A stretch of DNA of 53,334 nt from Bradyrhizobium elkanii WSM2783 (GCF_000472865.1 NZ_AXAP01000059.1:1-53334); one strand, 5' to 3'. Positions 27,110-36,833 are shown, counted from the stretch's first letter. Notes: generated from the letters alone by a model not told the origin. Translations and numbers: made by a program.

Positions 27110-27110
<1 letters not shown>
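26217..27110 (+). CDS. ABC transporter permease (DppC-like)
   Basis: A 297-residue second permease of the importer. It has an N-terminal cytoplasmic stretch and the characteristic HWFGTDSFGRDVWSRIIHGA motif (about residues 77-96). Six membrane segments carry the EAA-loop LRELPFVEAAKSIGMSEMRI, and the end FGDALRDILDPRQRG is typical. The only in-frame start giving a complete N-terminus is TTG 26217, with GGAGA about seven bases upstream inside the previous gene's end. The gene's stop codon TGA shares a base with the ATG of the next gene, so the four genes from 25266 form a tightly coupled operon. Confidence 0.95.
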
Positions 27111-28119
<1,009 letters not shown>

Positions 28120-28123
<4 letters not shown>

Positions 28124-29118
28124 CCGAAGCGCACCCGCTGCTGGAGGTCACCGACCTCGTGAAGCACTATCCGGTGCGCGGCGGCGTGCTGCGCCGGCAA
28201 GTCGGCACCGTGCATGCGGTCGATGGTGTCAGCTTTTCACTGGCTCCCGGCGAGACGCTGGGACTGGTCGGCGAATCCGGCTGCGGCAAGTCAACGGTGG
28301 CGCGCAGCGTGCTGCGATTGGTCGAGCCATCGAGCGGCGAGATCCGGCTGAACGGCGAGGCTATCACACGCTTGAGCAAAGCGGAGTTGCGTCCCTACCG
28401 GCGCTCGATGCAGATCGTGTTCCAGGATCCGTTTGCCTCGCTCAACCCGCGCATGACCGCGGGCGACATCGTCGGCGAACCGCTAAGCGTGCACGGGCTG
28501 GCTTCGGGCGAGCGGAAGCAGGAACGCGTCGCCGAACTGTTCCAGCAGGTCGGCCTGCGGCCCGACCAGATGAAGAACTATCCGCACCAATTCTCCGGCG
28601 GCCAGCGCCAGCGCATCTGCATCGCCCGCGCGCTGTCGCTCGGGCCAAGCCTGATCGTCTGCGACGAGCCGGTCTCCGCGCTCGACGTCTCGATCCAGGC
28701 GCAGGTGATCAATCTGCTGATCGACCTGCAGCGCCAGCGCAACTTCTCATATCTGTTCATCGCGCACGATCTCGCCGTCGTCGCTCATATCAGCCACCGC
28801 GTCGCCGTGATGTATCTCGGCCGCATCGTCGAGATCGCAGACAAGGCCGAACTGTTCGCCAACCCGCGCCATCCCTACACCCAGGCGCTGCTGGCGTCCG
28901 TTCCGGTCGCCAATCCCCGGATCAAGCGGCTGACGCCTCTGGTTGAAGGCGACGTGCCGAGCCCGATCAACCCGCCTAGCGGCTGCGCGTTTCATACAAG
29001 GTGCCGCTACGCGATGGATCGCTGCAAGCTGGAGCGCCCGCCGCTGGTGGACGCGGGCGCAAGACATCAGGTGGCATGCTGGCTGAATGAGGGAACGGGG
29101 CGCGCCAACGCGCCGTAG
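28120..29118 (+). CDS. ABC transporter ATP-binding protein (DppF-like)
   Basis: A 332-residue ATPase, the second subunit of the importer: Walker A GESGCGKST (51-59), Q-loop IVFQDPFASLNP, signature FSGGQRQRICIARAL and Walker B LIVCDEPVSALDV. The C-terminal cysteine cluster GCAFHTRCRYAMDRC is that of DppF/OppF proteins. It starts within the previous gene's ATGA. Its stop codon (TAG 29116-29118) lies inside the left arm of a perfect 33-bp palindrome, so the end of the operon's RNA would fold directly over the stop codon. Confidence 0.95.
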
Positions 29119-29195
29119 GGTGGGCAAAGCGCAGCGTGCCCACCATCAAGTGTCGTGCTCGTGATGGTGGGCACGCTGCGCTTTGCCCACCCTAC
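29115..29195. repeat. Perfect 33-bp inverted repeat at a convergent junction
   Basis: Arms 29115-29147 and 29163-29195 are exact reverse complements (GTAGGGTGGGCAAAGCGCAG and onward), separated by a 15-base loop. The transporter operon and the biotin carboxylase gene converge on it. No T-run follows either arm, so it is not a textbook intrinsic terminator, but it should form a very stable RNA hairpin from both strands. It is the intact form of the family seen at 5380-5492 and as a half copy near 51448. Confidence 0.9.
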
Positions 29196-29204
29196 GTGTT
29201 GAGG

Positions 29205-31157
29205 CTAAGCCGCCGCCTCGATCTCGACGACAATCCTGCCCGTCGTCACCTGTTCGCCCTCGGCAACATCGATGGCCGACACCGTGCCCGCGACGCCGGC
29301 GGTGTGCACGTGCTCCATCTTCATCGCTTCCAAAGTCATCACGGGCTGGCCGGCGGCAACCTGCTCGCCCGGCTTGACCAGCACCGCGACGACGCGGCCG
29401 TTCATGGCGGCGCGGACCTTGCCGTCGCCATTGGCCCCCGAGGCGGCCTCGGGCGGCGCCAGCGTCAGATCGCGGACCGAGAGCGTGACGTCGTGATTGA
29501 GGATGTAGAGACGATCGCCGTCGCGCAGGAATTTTGCGCGCGCCATGAGGCCGTTGGTGCGATAGCGGATCGCGTCCAGGCCGAGTTCATCGATCTCGAA
29601 GCGATGCCTGTGTCCCGCGACATCGGCGACATAAAAGCCGTCGCGCTCGCGCACGATCTCGACCTCGCGGAGGCAGCGGCCGAGATCAATGCGCAATCCG
29701 AGCGGGAACGTCGCAGCGAGCGAGCGGCCGCTCCGCCACGACGGCGCGTGCGGATTGGTGACGTAGAGCAGCAGCGCCGCGAGCGCCGCATCCGCGCTCT
29801 CGTCGGCGCGCGGCGCCAGCAGTTCGCTCCGATGCGCTGAGATGAACGACGTCGTTGCCTCGCCCCTGGCGAAGGCCGGATTGCGCAGGCAGGAGATCAG
29901 AAAGCCCTGGTTGGTGGTGACGCCGAAGGCTTCGACCTGCTCCAGCGCGACGATCAGTTTGCTGCGGGCTTCGCGGCGATCAGTGCCGTGGCTGATGATC
30001 TTGGCGATCATGGTATCATAGAATGGCGGAATTTCCGAACCCGATTGCAACGCATGTTCGACGCGGACGCCGTCCGGCATCTGCCAGCGCGCCATCGTAC
30101 CCGATTGCGGCATGAAGTCATGGTCCGCGTCCTCCGAGCACAGCCGCACCTCGATCGCGTGGCCGGAGAATGTGATGTCCTCCTGCTTCACGCCGAGCGG
30201 CTCGCCGCGGGCGACACGCAACTGCAGCTCGACCAGATCGAGCCCGGTGATCGCCTCGGTGACGGGATGCTCGACCTGCAGGCGCGTGTTCATTTCCATG
30301 AAATAGAAGTCGCCGTTGCCGTCGAGCAAAAATTCCAGCGTGCCGGCGCCCTCGTAGCGAAGCGCCTTCACCGCCTGGACCGCGACCGCGCCCATCCGCG
30401 CCCGCAGCCCGGGCGACACTGCCAGCGACGGCGCCTCCTCGATCAGCTTCTGGTGGCGGCGCTGCACCGAGCAATCACGCTCGCCGAGATGGATCGCGTT
30501 GCCATGGCGATCGCCGAACACCTGGATCTCGATGTGGCGGGGATCGACGATCGCGCGCTCCAGGATGACCGTCGCATCGCCGAAGGCGCCCTGCGCCTCC
30601 GAGCGCGCGCTGCGCAGCGCATCCGGGAACGACGCGGCGTCTGTGACCAGCCGCATGCCGCGCCCGCCGCCGCCGGCGACCGCCTTGATCATCACGGGAA
30701 AGCCGATCCTTCGCGCTTCCGCCAGCATGACCTCGTCGCTCTGGTCGGCACCTTGGTAGCCAGGCACGCAGGGCACACCGGCCTTTTGCATGATCTCCTT
30801 GGCGGCCGCCTTGTTGCCCATCGCCCGGATCGCTTCCGGCGACGGGCCGATGAAGACGAGGCCGGCGTCGCGACAGGCTTGCGCAAAATCCTCGTTCTCG
30901 GCGAGGAAGCCGTAGCCGGGATGCACGGCGCCGGCGCCGCTGGCCTTGGCGGCGGCGATGATCACATCGATGTTGAGATAGGATTGCGACGGCAGCGCCT
31001 CGCCAATGCGCACCGCGTGATCGGCCTCGCGTACGTGCAGGGCATCACGGTCGGCATCGGAATAAACGGCGACGACGCCGTAGCCGAGCCGCCGCGCGGT
31101 GCGCATGATCCGCAGCGCGATCTCGCCGCGATTGGCAATCAGGATCCTGTAGAACAT
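29205..31157 (-). CDS. Acyl-CoA carboxylase, biotin carboxylase/biotin carrier subunit
   Basis: A 650-residue alpha subunit that carboxylates its own biotin with ATP and bicarbonate. It has the biotin-carboxylase N-domain (YRILIANRGEIALRIMRTAR), the ATP-grasp glycine loop GGGGRGM (162-168), EMNTRLQVEHPVTEAITGLD (about 290-309) and a C-terminal carrier domain with the biotin site EAMKMEH, Lys613. Length matches methylcrotonyl- or geranyl-CoA carboxylase alpha subunits; acetyl-CoA carboxylase AccC lacks the carrier domain. Its partner is the carboxyltransferase at 31277, upstream in the same operon. The carboxylated acyl-CoA cannot be read from this subunit. Confidence 0.93.
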   Translation of the reverse strand: MFYRILIANRGEIALRIMRTARRLGYGVVAVYSDADRDALHVREADHAVRIGEALPSQSYLNIDVIIAAAKASGAGAVHPGYGFLAENEDFAQACRDAGLVFIGPSPEAIRAMGNKAAAKEIMQKAGVPCVPGYQGADQSDEVMLAEARRIGFPVMIKAVAGGGGRGMRLVTDAASFPDALRSARSEAQGAFGDATVILERAIVDPRHIEIQVFGDRHGNAIHLGERDCSVQRRHQKLIEEAPSLAVSPGLRARMGAVAVQAVKALRYEGAGTLEFLLDGNGDFYFMEMNTRLQVEHPVTEAITGLDLVELQLRVARGEPLGVKQEDITFSGHAIEVRLCSEDADHDFMPQSGTMARWQMPDGVRVEHALQSGSEIPPFYDTMIAKIISHGTDRREARSKLIVALEQVEAFGVTTNQGFLISCLRNPAFARGEATTSFISAHRSELLAPRADESADAALAALLLYVTNPHAPSWRSGRSLAATFPLGLRIDLGRCLREVEIVRERDGFYVADVAGHRHRFEIDELGLDAIRYRTNGLMARAKFLRDGDRLYILNHDVTLSVRDLTLAPPEAASGANGDGKVRAAMNGRVVAVLVKPGEQVAAGQPVMTLEAMKMEHVHTAGVAGTVSAIDVAEGEQVTTGRIVVEIEAAA

Positions 31158-31173
31158 CCCGCCCCCTTCATTC

Positions 31174-31273
31174 GATCATGATCCGATTAGACGAAAATCG
31201 GATCATGATCTCATCTCTTTGTTTGAGCATGATCTTTTCGGAAAACCGGTTTCCACTTTTCCGGATCATGCTC
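31174..31273. repeat. Twin-hairpin dispersed repeat (GATCATGATCCGAT type)
   Basis: The first hairpin has perfect 14-bp arms GATCATGATCCGAT / ATCGGATCATGATC with a nine-base loop (31174-31210). The second is framed by GAGCATGATC and GATCATGCTC and contains CGGAAAACCGGTTTCC. I recall this sequence as a very common intergenic element in Bradyrhizobium-type genomes. It fills the gap between the carboxyltransferase and biotin carboxylase genes of one operon. Confidence 0.8.
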
Positions 31274-31276
31274 CAA

Positions 31277-32893
31277 TCATGGCCGCGCCACCGAGAACTG
31301 CATGCGCTGAGGATTGCGGGCTTCCGCCTCGCGACATATCGCAAGCACCTCGCTGAGGACGCTGCGGGTGTCGCGCGGATCGATCACGCCGTCGTCGAGC
31401 ACGCGCGCGCTGGTGGAGAACACGTCCATCTGGCCGTCGAACACGCCGATGATCTCGGCTTTCATCGCGTCCAGCTTCTCCTTCGGGACCGGCTTGCCGC
31501 GGCGGGCGGCGGCGGCTTCGGTGACGATCGCCATAGTCTCGGCGGCCTGCTCGCCGCCCATCACGGCGGTCTTGGCATTGGGCCATGAGAAGCAGAAACG
31601 CGGATGGAAGCCGCGGCCGCACATGCCGTAATTGCCGGCGCCGAACGAGGCGCCGCAGTAGATCGTGATCTGCGGTACCGTCGCCGAGGTCACCGCCTGG
31701 ATCATCTTGGAGCCGTGCTTGATCATGCCAGCTTCCTCATAGGCCTTGCCGACCATGTAGCCGGTGGTGTTGTTCAGATAGAGCAGCGGCGTGCGCGACT
31801 GGCAGCAGGCCTGGATGAAATGCGTCGCCTTGTTAGCACCAGGCACATCGAGCGGGCCGTTATTAGTGATGATGCCGATCGCCTGCCCTTCGATGCGGGC
31901 ATGGCCGCAGATCGTGGCCGAACCATAATTGGCGCCGAACTCGGTAAAATCGGAATCGTCGATGAAGCGCGCGATCGCCTGACGCATGTCGACGGGACGC
32001 TTGTGGTCCATCGGCATGATGCCGAGCAGCTCTTCCGCATCATAGCGCGGCGGCTTGAACGACGCGCTCGCGGGCTTGCCCCGGTCCCATTCGAGGCTGG
32101 CCATGATGTCCCGCGCGATCCGGATGGCGTCGCGGTCGTCCTCGGCGAGGTAATCGCCGAGACCGGAGATCGAGGTGTGCATCTCGGCGCCGCCGAGTTC
32201 TTCTTCGGTTGCGATCTCGCCGGTCGCGGCTTTGAGCAGCGGCGGCCCGGCGAGGAAGGCGCGGGTGCGGCCGCGCACCATCACGATGTAATCGGATAAT
32301 CCCGTCTGATAGGCACCGCCGGCGGTGGACGAGCCATGTGTCACCGTGACCACCGGCAGGCCAGCTGCCGACAGCCGCGCGAGATTGCGAAAGATGTTGC
32401 CGCCCCTGACAAAATCCTCGACGCGGTAGCGCAACAGATTGGCGCCGGCGCTCTCGACGAGCTGCACATAAGGCAGCTTGTTCTCGAGTGCCAGTTCCTG
32501 CACCCGCAGCGTCTTGTCGAGACCATAAGGCTGCAGCGCACCGGCATCGATGCCGGCATCATTGGCGCTGACCATGCAGCGGATGCCGGAGACGAAGCCG
32601 ATGCCGGCGATCAGCCCGCCGCCAGGCACGCTTTTCTCCGCATCCGCGACGTCGAACATGTAGCCTGCGAGCGTCGACAATTCGAGGAAGGGCGAGCCGG
32701 GATCGAGCACCAGCGCCACCCGTTCGCGCGGCAGGAGCTGGCCGCGTTTGTGGAAGCGGTCCTTTGCGGCGGCAGACGCCGCGCGGGTGCGTTCCTCCAG
32801 CGCGCGCATCCGGGAAATCAGCGCCAGCATGCCGTCGCGGTTGGCCTGGAACGCGGCGCTGCCGGCGGAGACGGTGTTTTCGATGATGGCCAT
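31277..32893 (-). CDS. Acyl-CoA carboxylase, carboxyltransferase (beta) subunit
   Basis: A 538-residue carboxyltransferase that moves CO2 from biotin to an acyl-CoA. Two crotonase-like halves are visible: the N-half with HGSSTAGGAY (186-195) and FLAGPPLLKAATGE, and the C-half with ANKATHFIQACCQ and GASFGAGNYGMCGRGFHPRF. The length and the KAATGEIATEEELGGAEMH text put it with the methylcrotonyl/geranyl-CoA carboxylase branch rather than propionyl-CoA. The segment FVRGGNIFRNLARLSAAG (161-178) looks to me closer to geranyl-type than methylcrotonyl-type beta subunits, but this is from memory and needs alignment. It is followed by its alpha subunit and preceded by a CoA synthetase. Confidence 0.93.
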   Translation of the reverse strand: MAIIENTVSAGSAAFQANRDGMLALISRMRALEERTRAASAAAKDRFHKRGQLLPRERVALVLDPGSPFLELSTLAGYMFDVADAEKSVPGGGLIAGIGFVSGIRCMVSANDAGIDAGALQPYGLDKTLRVQELALENKLPYVQLVESAGANLLRYRVEDFVRGGNIFRNLARLSAAGLPVVTVTHGSSTAGGAYQTGLSDYIVMVRGRTRAFLAGPPLLKAATGEIATEEELGGAEMHTSISGLGDYLAEDDRDAIRIARDIMASLEWDRGKPASASFKPPRYDAEELLGIMPMDHKRPVDMRQAIARFIDDSDFTEFGANYGSATICGHARIEGQAIGIITNNGPLDVPGANKATHFIQACCQSRTPLLYLNNTTGYMVGKAYEEAGMIKHGSKMIQAVTSATVPQITIYCGASFGAGNYGMCGRGFHPRFCFSWPNAKTAVMGGEQAAETMAIVTEAAAARRGKPVPKEKLDAMKAEIIGVFDGQMDVFSTSARVLDDGVIDPRDTRSVLSEVLAICREAEARNPQRMQFSVARP

Positions 32894-32907
32894 GGTTCAG
32901 CCCTCTC

Positions 32908-33014
32908 CGTCATTCCGGGGCGCGCGAAGCGCGAGCCCGGAATCCATTTCTCCTGCGGCGCCCGCGGCCCGATGGATTCCGGGCTCGCGCCAAGTGGCGC
33001 GCCCCGGAATGACG
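32908..33014. repeat. Palindromic repeat, CGTCATTCCGGGG type
   Basis: Begins CGTCATTCCGGGGCGCGCGA and ends GCGCCCCGGAATGACG with an inner GGAATCCAT/ATGGATTCC pair. It fills the gap between the acyl-CoA synthetase and carboxyltransferase genes, 19 bases after the synthetase stop. Confidence 0.88.
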
Positions 33015-33033
33015 GTGGTGTTTTGGGCAAGCA

Positions 33034-34635
33034 TCACGAGCTCTTCTCCGAGAAATACTCACTATACGCCTGCCGCAGTTCGACCTTGCGCAGCTTGCCG
33101 GTTGCCGTCATCGGCATTTCGTCGAGGATACGCACCAGTTTCGGCACCTGGAAGCCACCGAGATGCTTTCGGCAATGCTCGATGATGTCAGCTTCGCCAG
33201 CCGCAGCATTCGGCTTCAGCTTGACGAAGGCGGAGACGGCCTCGCCCCATTGCGGGTGCGGCAGGCCGACCACCGCGGCGTTCTGCACCGCGGGGTGTGC
33301 GAGCAGCGTCTCCTCGATCTTCACGGACGCGACGTTCTCGCCGCCGGACTTGATCATGTCCTTCTTGCGATCGAGGAACAGCACCTCGCCGTTCTCGTCG
33401 ATCAGCGCGAGGTCGCCGGTGTGATGCCAGCCGAACTTGCGCGCCTCTTCGGTCGCCTTCGGGTCCTTGTAATAGCCCATCATTACATTCGGCCCGCGAT
33501 GCACGAGCTCGCCGATCTCGCCGCGCGGCAAGAGATTGCCGTTGTCGTCCATGATCGCGGTCTCGTTAACAACAAGCGACTCGCCCCAGTAATTGCCGAA
33601 GCGATTGAGCTGCACTTCGGGCCGCGACATCGTGGTCGCCGGATACATCTCGGTCTGACCGCTGGAGAGCACGAAGTTTGGACACAGGTCGGCGATGGCG
33701 CGTTCGAGCAGCGGCTTGCCCATCGGGGCCATGGTGTAGATGCAGCAGCGCAAGCCCGAAAGATCGAATTCCCGCCGCCGCGGATGGTCGAGGATCGCCT
33801 GATACATCAGCGACAGCCCGACAAAGACGGTGAGCTTGTCGCGGACGATCGCCTCCATGCAGACCACGGGATCGAAGCCACGCATCAGCGCCATGCGGCC
33901 GCCGACCGAGAGATAGCTGAGCAGCAGCACATGGCCGGCACAGTGGAACAGCGGAAACTGGCCGGTGATGCCGTCATCGCGGGAGAGCTGCATCTCGATG
34001 CAATTGCTCATCACCGCCATTACCACGGCGAGGTGGCAGTGCATCGCGCCCTTCGGCCGCGACGTCGTGCCGGAGGTGTAGATGATCATGGCGAGATCGC
34101 GGTCGTTGATCTCGATCTCGGGTTCGATGTCGGATTGACCCTTAATGAGATCGTTGAAATTCTCGAGGCCGGTCGCCGCGACTTTTCCGGCAAGATCGAT
34201 CGCGACCATCCCGACGCCGCGCTGTTCCAGCGTCGCGCGCCGCTCCGCTTGCGCATGCAGATTGTCGTCGATCAGCGCGAAGCGGACCTCGGCATGGCCG
34301 AGGATGTAATCCATATCGGCAGGCCCGAGCATGGTGTTGATCGGGACCCAGACCAGGCCCGCGCGGTGAATGCCGAACAGCGCTTTGACGAATTCGACCG
34401 AGTTGTTGCAGATGGTCGAGATTTTTTCGCCCGGCTTCAGGCCGCGCTGCACTAGGTAGTTGGCGAAGCGATTGGCGTCGCGTTCGAGCTCGGTGAAGGT
34501 GACGCGACGCGCGCCGTCGGTGAGCGCGACGCGATCAGGAAAGCGCCGTGCGGCACGCTTGAGCAGATCGCCGATTGCCACCCGGCCGATCTGCCCCGGA
34601 CCCGGCACGCCGCCGGTTGCTGCGAGACTATCCAT
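33034..34635 (-). CDS. Acyl-CoA synthetase (AMP-forming)
   Basis: A 533-residue adenylate-forming CoA ligase. Motifs: P-loop IYTSGTTSRPKG (185-196), SSGQTEMYPATTMSRPE in the place of the YGxTE loop, the hinge DRKKDMIKSGGENVASVKIE, and Lys514 in MTATGKLRK. The open frame extends through a palindromic repeat to 34746, but ATG 34635 with GGAGGGAA upstream gives the family-like N-terminus, so the extension is not real. Its text resembles the FadD/long-chain and medium-chain group; the acid it activates is unknown. It is the second gene of the minus-strand run BKACE, ligase, carboxyltransferase, biotin carboxylase, and would supply or regenerate the CoA ester for the carboxylase. Confidence 0.9.
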   Translation of the reverse strand: MDSLAATGGVPGPGQIGRVAIGDLLKRAARRFPDRVALTDGARRVTFTELERDANRFANYLVQRGLKPGEKISTICNNSVEFVKALFGIHRAGLVWVPINTMLGPADMDYILGHAEVRFALIDDNLHAQAERRATLEQRGVGMVAIDLAGKVAATGLENFNDLIKGQSDIEPEIEINDRDLAMIIYTSGTTSRPKGAMHCHLAVVMAVMSNCIEMQLSRDDGITGQFPLFHCAGHVLLLSYLSVGGRMALMRGFDPVVCMEAIVRDKLTVFVGLSLMYQAILDHPRRREFDLSGLRCCIYTMAPMGKPLLERAIADLCPNFVLSSGQTEMYPATTMSRPEVQLNRFGNYWGESLVVNETAIMDDNGNLLPRGEIGELVHRGPNVMMGYYKDPKATEEARKFGWHHTGDLALIDENGEVLFLDRKKDMIKSGGENVASVKIEETLLAHPAVQNAAVVGLPHPQWGEAVSAFVKLKPNAAAGEADIIEHCRKHLGGFQVPKLVRILDEMPMTATGKLRKVELRQAYSEYFSEKSS

Positions 34636-34664
34636 TGATTTGATTCCCTCCCCTCCACCCGCCG

Positions 34665-34771
34665 TCGTCGTTCCGGGGCGCGCGTAGCGCGAGCCCGGAA
34701 TCCATTTCGCCACAGGTCCATGCGGCCCGATGGATTCCGGGCTCATCGCTTCGCGATGCCCCGGAATGACA
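34665..34771. repeat. Palindromic repeat, CGTCGTTCCGGGG type
   Basis: Begins CGTCGTTCCGGGGCGCGCGT and ends GATGCCCCGGAATGACAG, with inner GGAATCCAT/ATGGATTCC. It occupies the junction between the BKACE and acyl-CoA synthetase genes and starts 30 bases upstream of the synthetase start codon. Confidence 0.85.
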
Positions 34772-34782
34772 GCGGAGCAGCC

Positions 34783-35649
34783 CTAGTGCCTCACCCCGAA
34801 AATCTGCCGCGCCTCGGCGGGGCTCGCGATCTCGCGCCCGGCCTTGCGCGCGCAGGCGGCGATCGCTTCGATCAACTGGCCATTGGACGTCACCTTGGTG
34901 CCGTCGCCGAGATAGAACGTGTCCTCCAACCCAGTGCGCAAGTGCCCGCCGAGATCGGCGGCGCGCTGGTGCAGCGGCCAGATCTCGGCGCGGCCGATCG
35001 CGGTGACCTGCCAATGCGCGTCCGGCGCCTTCAGCTTGAGCAGGATCGGCAGCAATTCCGGATCGGCCGGCATGCCCGAGGCAACGCCCATCACGAAATT
35101 ATATTCGAGCGGGCCGGAATACATGCCGGTCTGCCGGTACATGCCGACGCAGCGCACGATGCCGACGTCGAAACATTCGAACTCAGGAATCGTGCCGGCA
35201 TCCTTCATCACGTCGAGATAATCCTGCACCTTCTCAACCGCGTTATCGAACAGCATCGGCGGCCAGGCCCAGGTGTTGTCGGCCTTGACCTTCAGATAAT
35301 TCAGCGAGCCGGCATTGCAGGCGGCGATCTCGGGCCTGGTTTCGCGGACGCAATCGAGCGCGCCCTGATAGTTCGGGCCGGAGGTGCCCGTGGTGTGATT
35401 GATGATGACACCGGGGCAGGCCTCGCGGATCGCCTGCTGGATCTCCTTGCTGACGCCGACCTCCCAGGACGGCAGATGCCCCTTGCCCGGGGTCTGCTGG
35501 CGCAGATGGATATGCATGATGCTGGCGCCTGCGTTGAAGGCCGCCTTGGCTTCGCGCGCCATCTGTTCCGGCGTCACCGGCACGTTGTGCTGTTTTGGAT
35601 CGGTCAGCACGCCGTTCAGCGCGCAGGTGATAACGGCCTTGTCGCTCAT
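34783..35649 (-). CDS. BKACE family beta-keto acid cleavage enzyme (DUF849)
   Basis: A 288-residue TIM-barrel zinc enzyme of the 3-keto-5-aminohexanoate cleavage family (BKACE). These condense a beta-keto acid with acetyl-CoA to give acetoacetate and a shortened acyl-CoA. Zinc ligands are visible as His46 and His48 in IMHIHLRQ, and Glu242 in RTGLEDTFYLG with the preceding Arg238; these match the positions in the founding enzyme Kce closely. The residues selecting the beta-keto acid cannot be interpreted here. The open frame runs on to 36057, but ATG 35649 begins the family's usual N-terminus (MSDKAVITCALNG). It is the first gene of the minus-strand catabolic run and is divergent from a stress-protein gene. 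Confidence 0.93.
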   Translation of the reverse strand: MSDKAVITCALNGVLTDPKQHNVPVTPEQMAREAKAAFNAGASIMHIHLRQQTPGKGHLPSWEVGVSKEIQQAIREACPGVIINHTTGTSGPNYQGALDCVRETRPEIAACNAGSLNYLKVKADNTWAWPPMLFDNAVEKVQDYLDVMKDAGTIPEFECFDVGIVRCVGMYRQTGMYSGPLEYNFVMGVASGMPADPELLPILLKLKAPDAHWQVTAIGRAEIWPLHQRAADLGGHLRTGLEDTFYLGDGTKVTSNGQLIEAIAACARKAGREIASPAEARQIFGVRH

Positions 35650-35846
35650 GCATCCAGTCCAAAGTGTTTGAATGGCTCGGTTTTTTGCATGATGCGGGAT
35701 TTGGCCGGGGCCCTCTTGCGTTGACTGGCTATTGCCGCGGCGGCAGGCCGGTCGCCGTGGCAATAGCGCGCATGGAGGTTTGCTCTGAATCAAACCCGGA
35801 CGCTGCGACGGGACTATGAGTTTCCCTAGATTCTGGGAGACACGAC

Positions 35847-36689
35847 ATGGCCTACAAAGACCTCCTCTTGACGCTCGCGAGCTACCCCGAAACGACGCCG
35901 CCGGCGGCGATCGATCTTGCGACCGATTTCGCCGCCGCCGTCGGTGCCAAGATTTCCGCGATCGCCTGCGAGATCCGCGTCGCCGTGCCCGGCAGCTTCC
36001 TGAGCCCGGCGCTGCTCGACGTTCCCGGAATCGCCGCGACCGATGAAAAGAAATCACGCTTTCAGGCCGAGGCCGCGCTCGCAGCGTTCCAGGCCGCCGC
36101 GGAAAAGCGCGGCGTCTTCGAGGAACGCATCCTGGAACGCTGCCTGACCTCCGAGCAGCGCGAGCTATTGGTCGAGTATGCGCGGCTTCGCGACCTCACC
36201 ATCATTCCGGTCCAGGACAATGCCCTGTTCGGCGCCTGGAATGCCGAACCGATCATTTTCGAATCCGGTCGCCCCGTCCTGCTGCTGCCGCAAACCAGCC
36301 GCAAGCCGTTCATCCTGAATACGGCAACGGTGGCCTGGGATTTCAGCCGTCCGGCCGCACGCGCAGTCGCGGATGCGCTGCCGCTGCTCAAGCAGGCCAA
36401 GCGCGTCCACATCGTGACAGTGACCAATGAGAAGCGCATCGACACCAAGCGGTCCGGGCCGGAACTTGCCAAGCATCTCGCCCGTCACGGCGTCGAGGTG
36501 ATCCTCGACACCGTCGATGCCGCGGGCCGCTCGGTCGCGCACGCGCTGGAGGCTGCGTTGACGAGCCATGACAGCGACTTTTTGGTCATGGGCGCGTTCG
36601 GCCATTCCCGCTTCCGCCAATTCGTGCTCGGCGGCGCCACGCTCAGCATGATGTCACACCCGCCGCTGCCCGTGCTGCTGTCGCACTGA
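35847..36689 (+). CDS. Universal stress protein (tandem UspA type)
   Basis: A 280-residue cytosolic protein of two Usp-like halves. The second half ends with the ATP-binding-type motif DFLVMGAFGHSRFRQFVLGG (from about residue 245, GxxGxxxxxxxxG pattern), followed by the customary PPLPVLLSH C-terminus. The first half (MAYKDLLLTLASYPE to about 150) lacks a complete version of that motif. Such proteins accumulate in starvation or low oxygen and modulate partners. It is divergent from the BKACE gene, with 197 bases between them that hold no other gene. I see no regulatory motif with confidence. Confidence 0.85.
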   Translation: MAYKDLLLTLASYPETTPPAAIDLATDFAAAVGAKISAIACEIRVAVPGSFLSPALLDVPGIAATDEKKSRFQAEAALAAFQAAAEKRGVFEERILERCLTSEQRELLVEYARLRDLTIIPVQDNALFGAWNAEPIIFESGRPVLLLPQTSRKPFILNTATVAWDFSRPAARAVADALPLLKQAKRVHIVTVTNEKRIDTKRSGPELAKHLARHGVEVILDTVDAAGRSVAHALEAALTSHDSDFLVMGAFGHSRFRQFVLGGATLSMMSHPPLPVLLSH

Positions 36690-36745
36690 TGACGGAAGGC
36701 GGCCAGCGACCGGCTGGACCCAGGAGTGAATTGTAGACGCTCTCT

Positions 36746-36832
36746 CGGTCATGGCCGGGCTTGTCCCGGCCATCCACGTGCCGGCGACACCAAAGGAAGA
36801 CGTGGATGCCCGGGACAAGCTCGGGCATGACG
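36746..36832. repeat. Palindromic repeat, GGTCATGGCCGGGC type
   Basis: Begins CGGTCATGGCCGGGCTTGTC and ends CGGGACAAGCTCGGGCATGA, with inner CCACGTG/GACGTGG. It lies one base from the AraC gene's stop codon, between the convergent stress-protein and AraC genes. A second copy is at 39703-39792. Confidence 0.85.
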
Positions 36833-36833
36833 A

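Noticed and set aside
31174..31273. An attenuator or riboswitch between the carboxylase genes
   Set aside because: The two hairpins match what I recall as a dispersed intergenic repeat, and no leader peptide or T-run follows.
29205..32893. Acetyl-CoA carboxylase (fatty acid synthesis) or propionyl-CoA carboxylase
   Set aside because: The alpha subunit carries its own biotin domain (unlike AccC), and the 538-residue beta subunit with its KAATGE/LGGAEMH text fits the methylcrotonyl/geranyl branch better than propionyl.
34636..34746. N-terminal extension of the acyl-CoA synthetase at 33034
   Set aside because: The added residues are encoded by the palindromic repeat; ATG 34635 has a GGAGGGAA site and a family-like start.
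35650..36057. Extension of the BKACE frame to 36057
   Set aside because: It would overlap the divergent stress-protein gene at 35847, and the extension is Arg/Ser-rich; ATG 35649 begins the normal family N-terminus.
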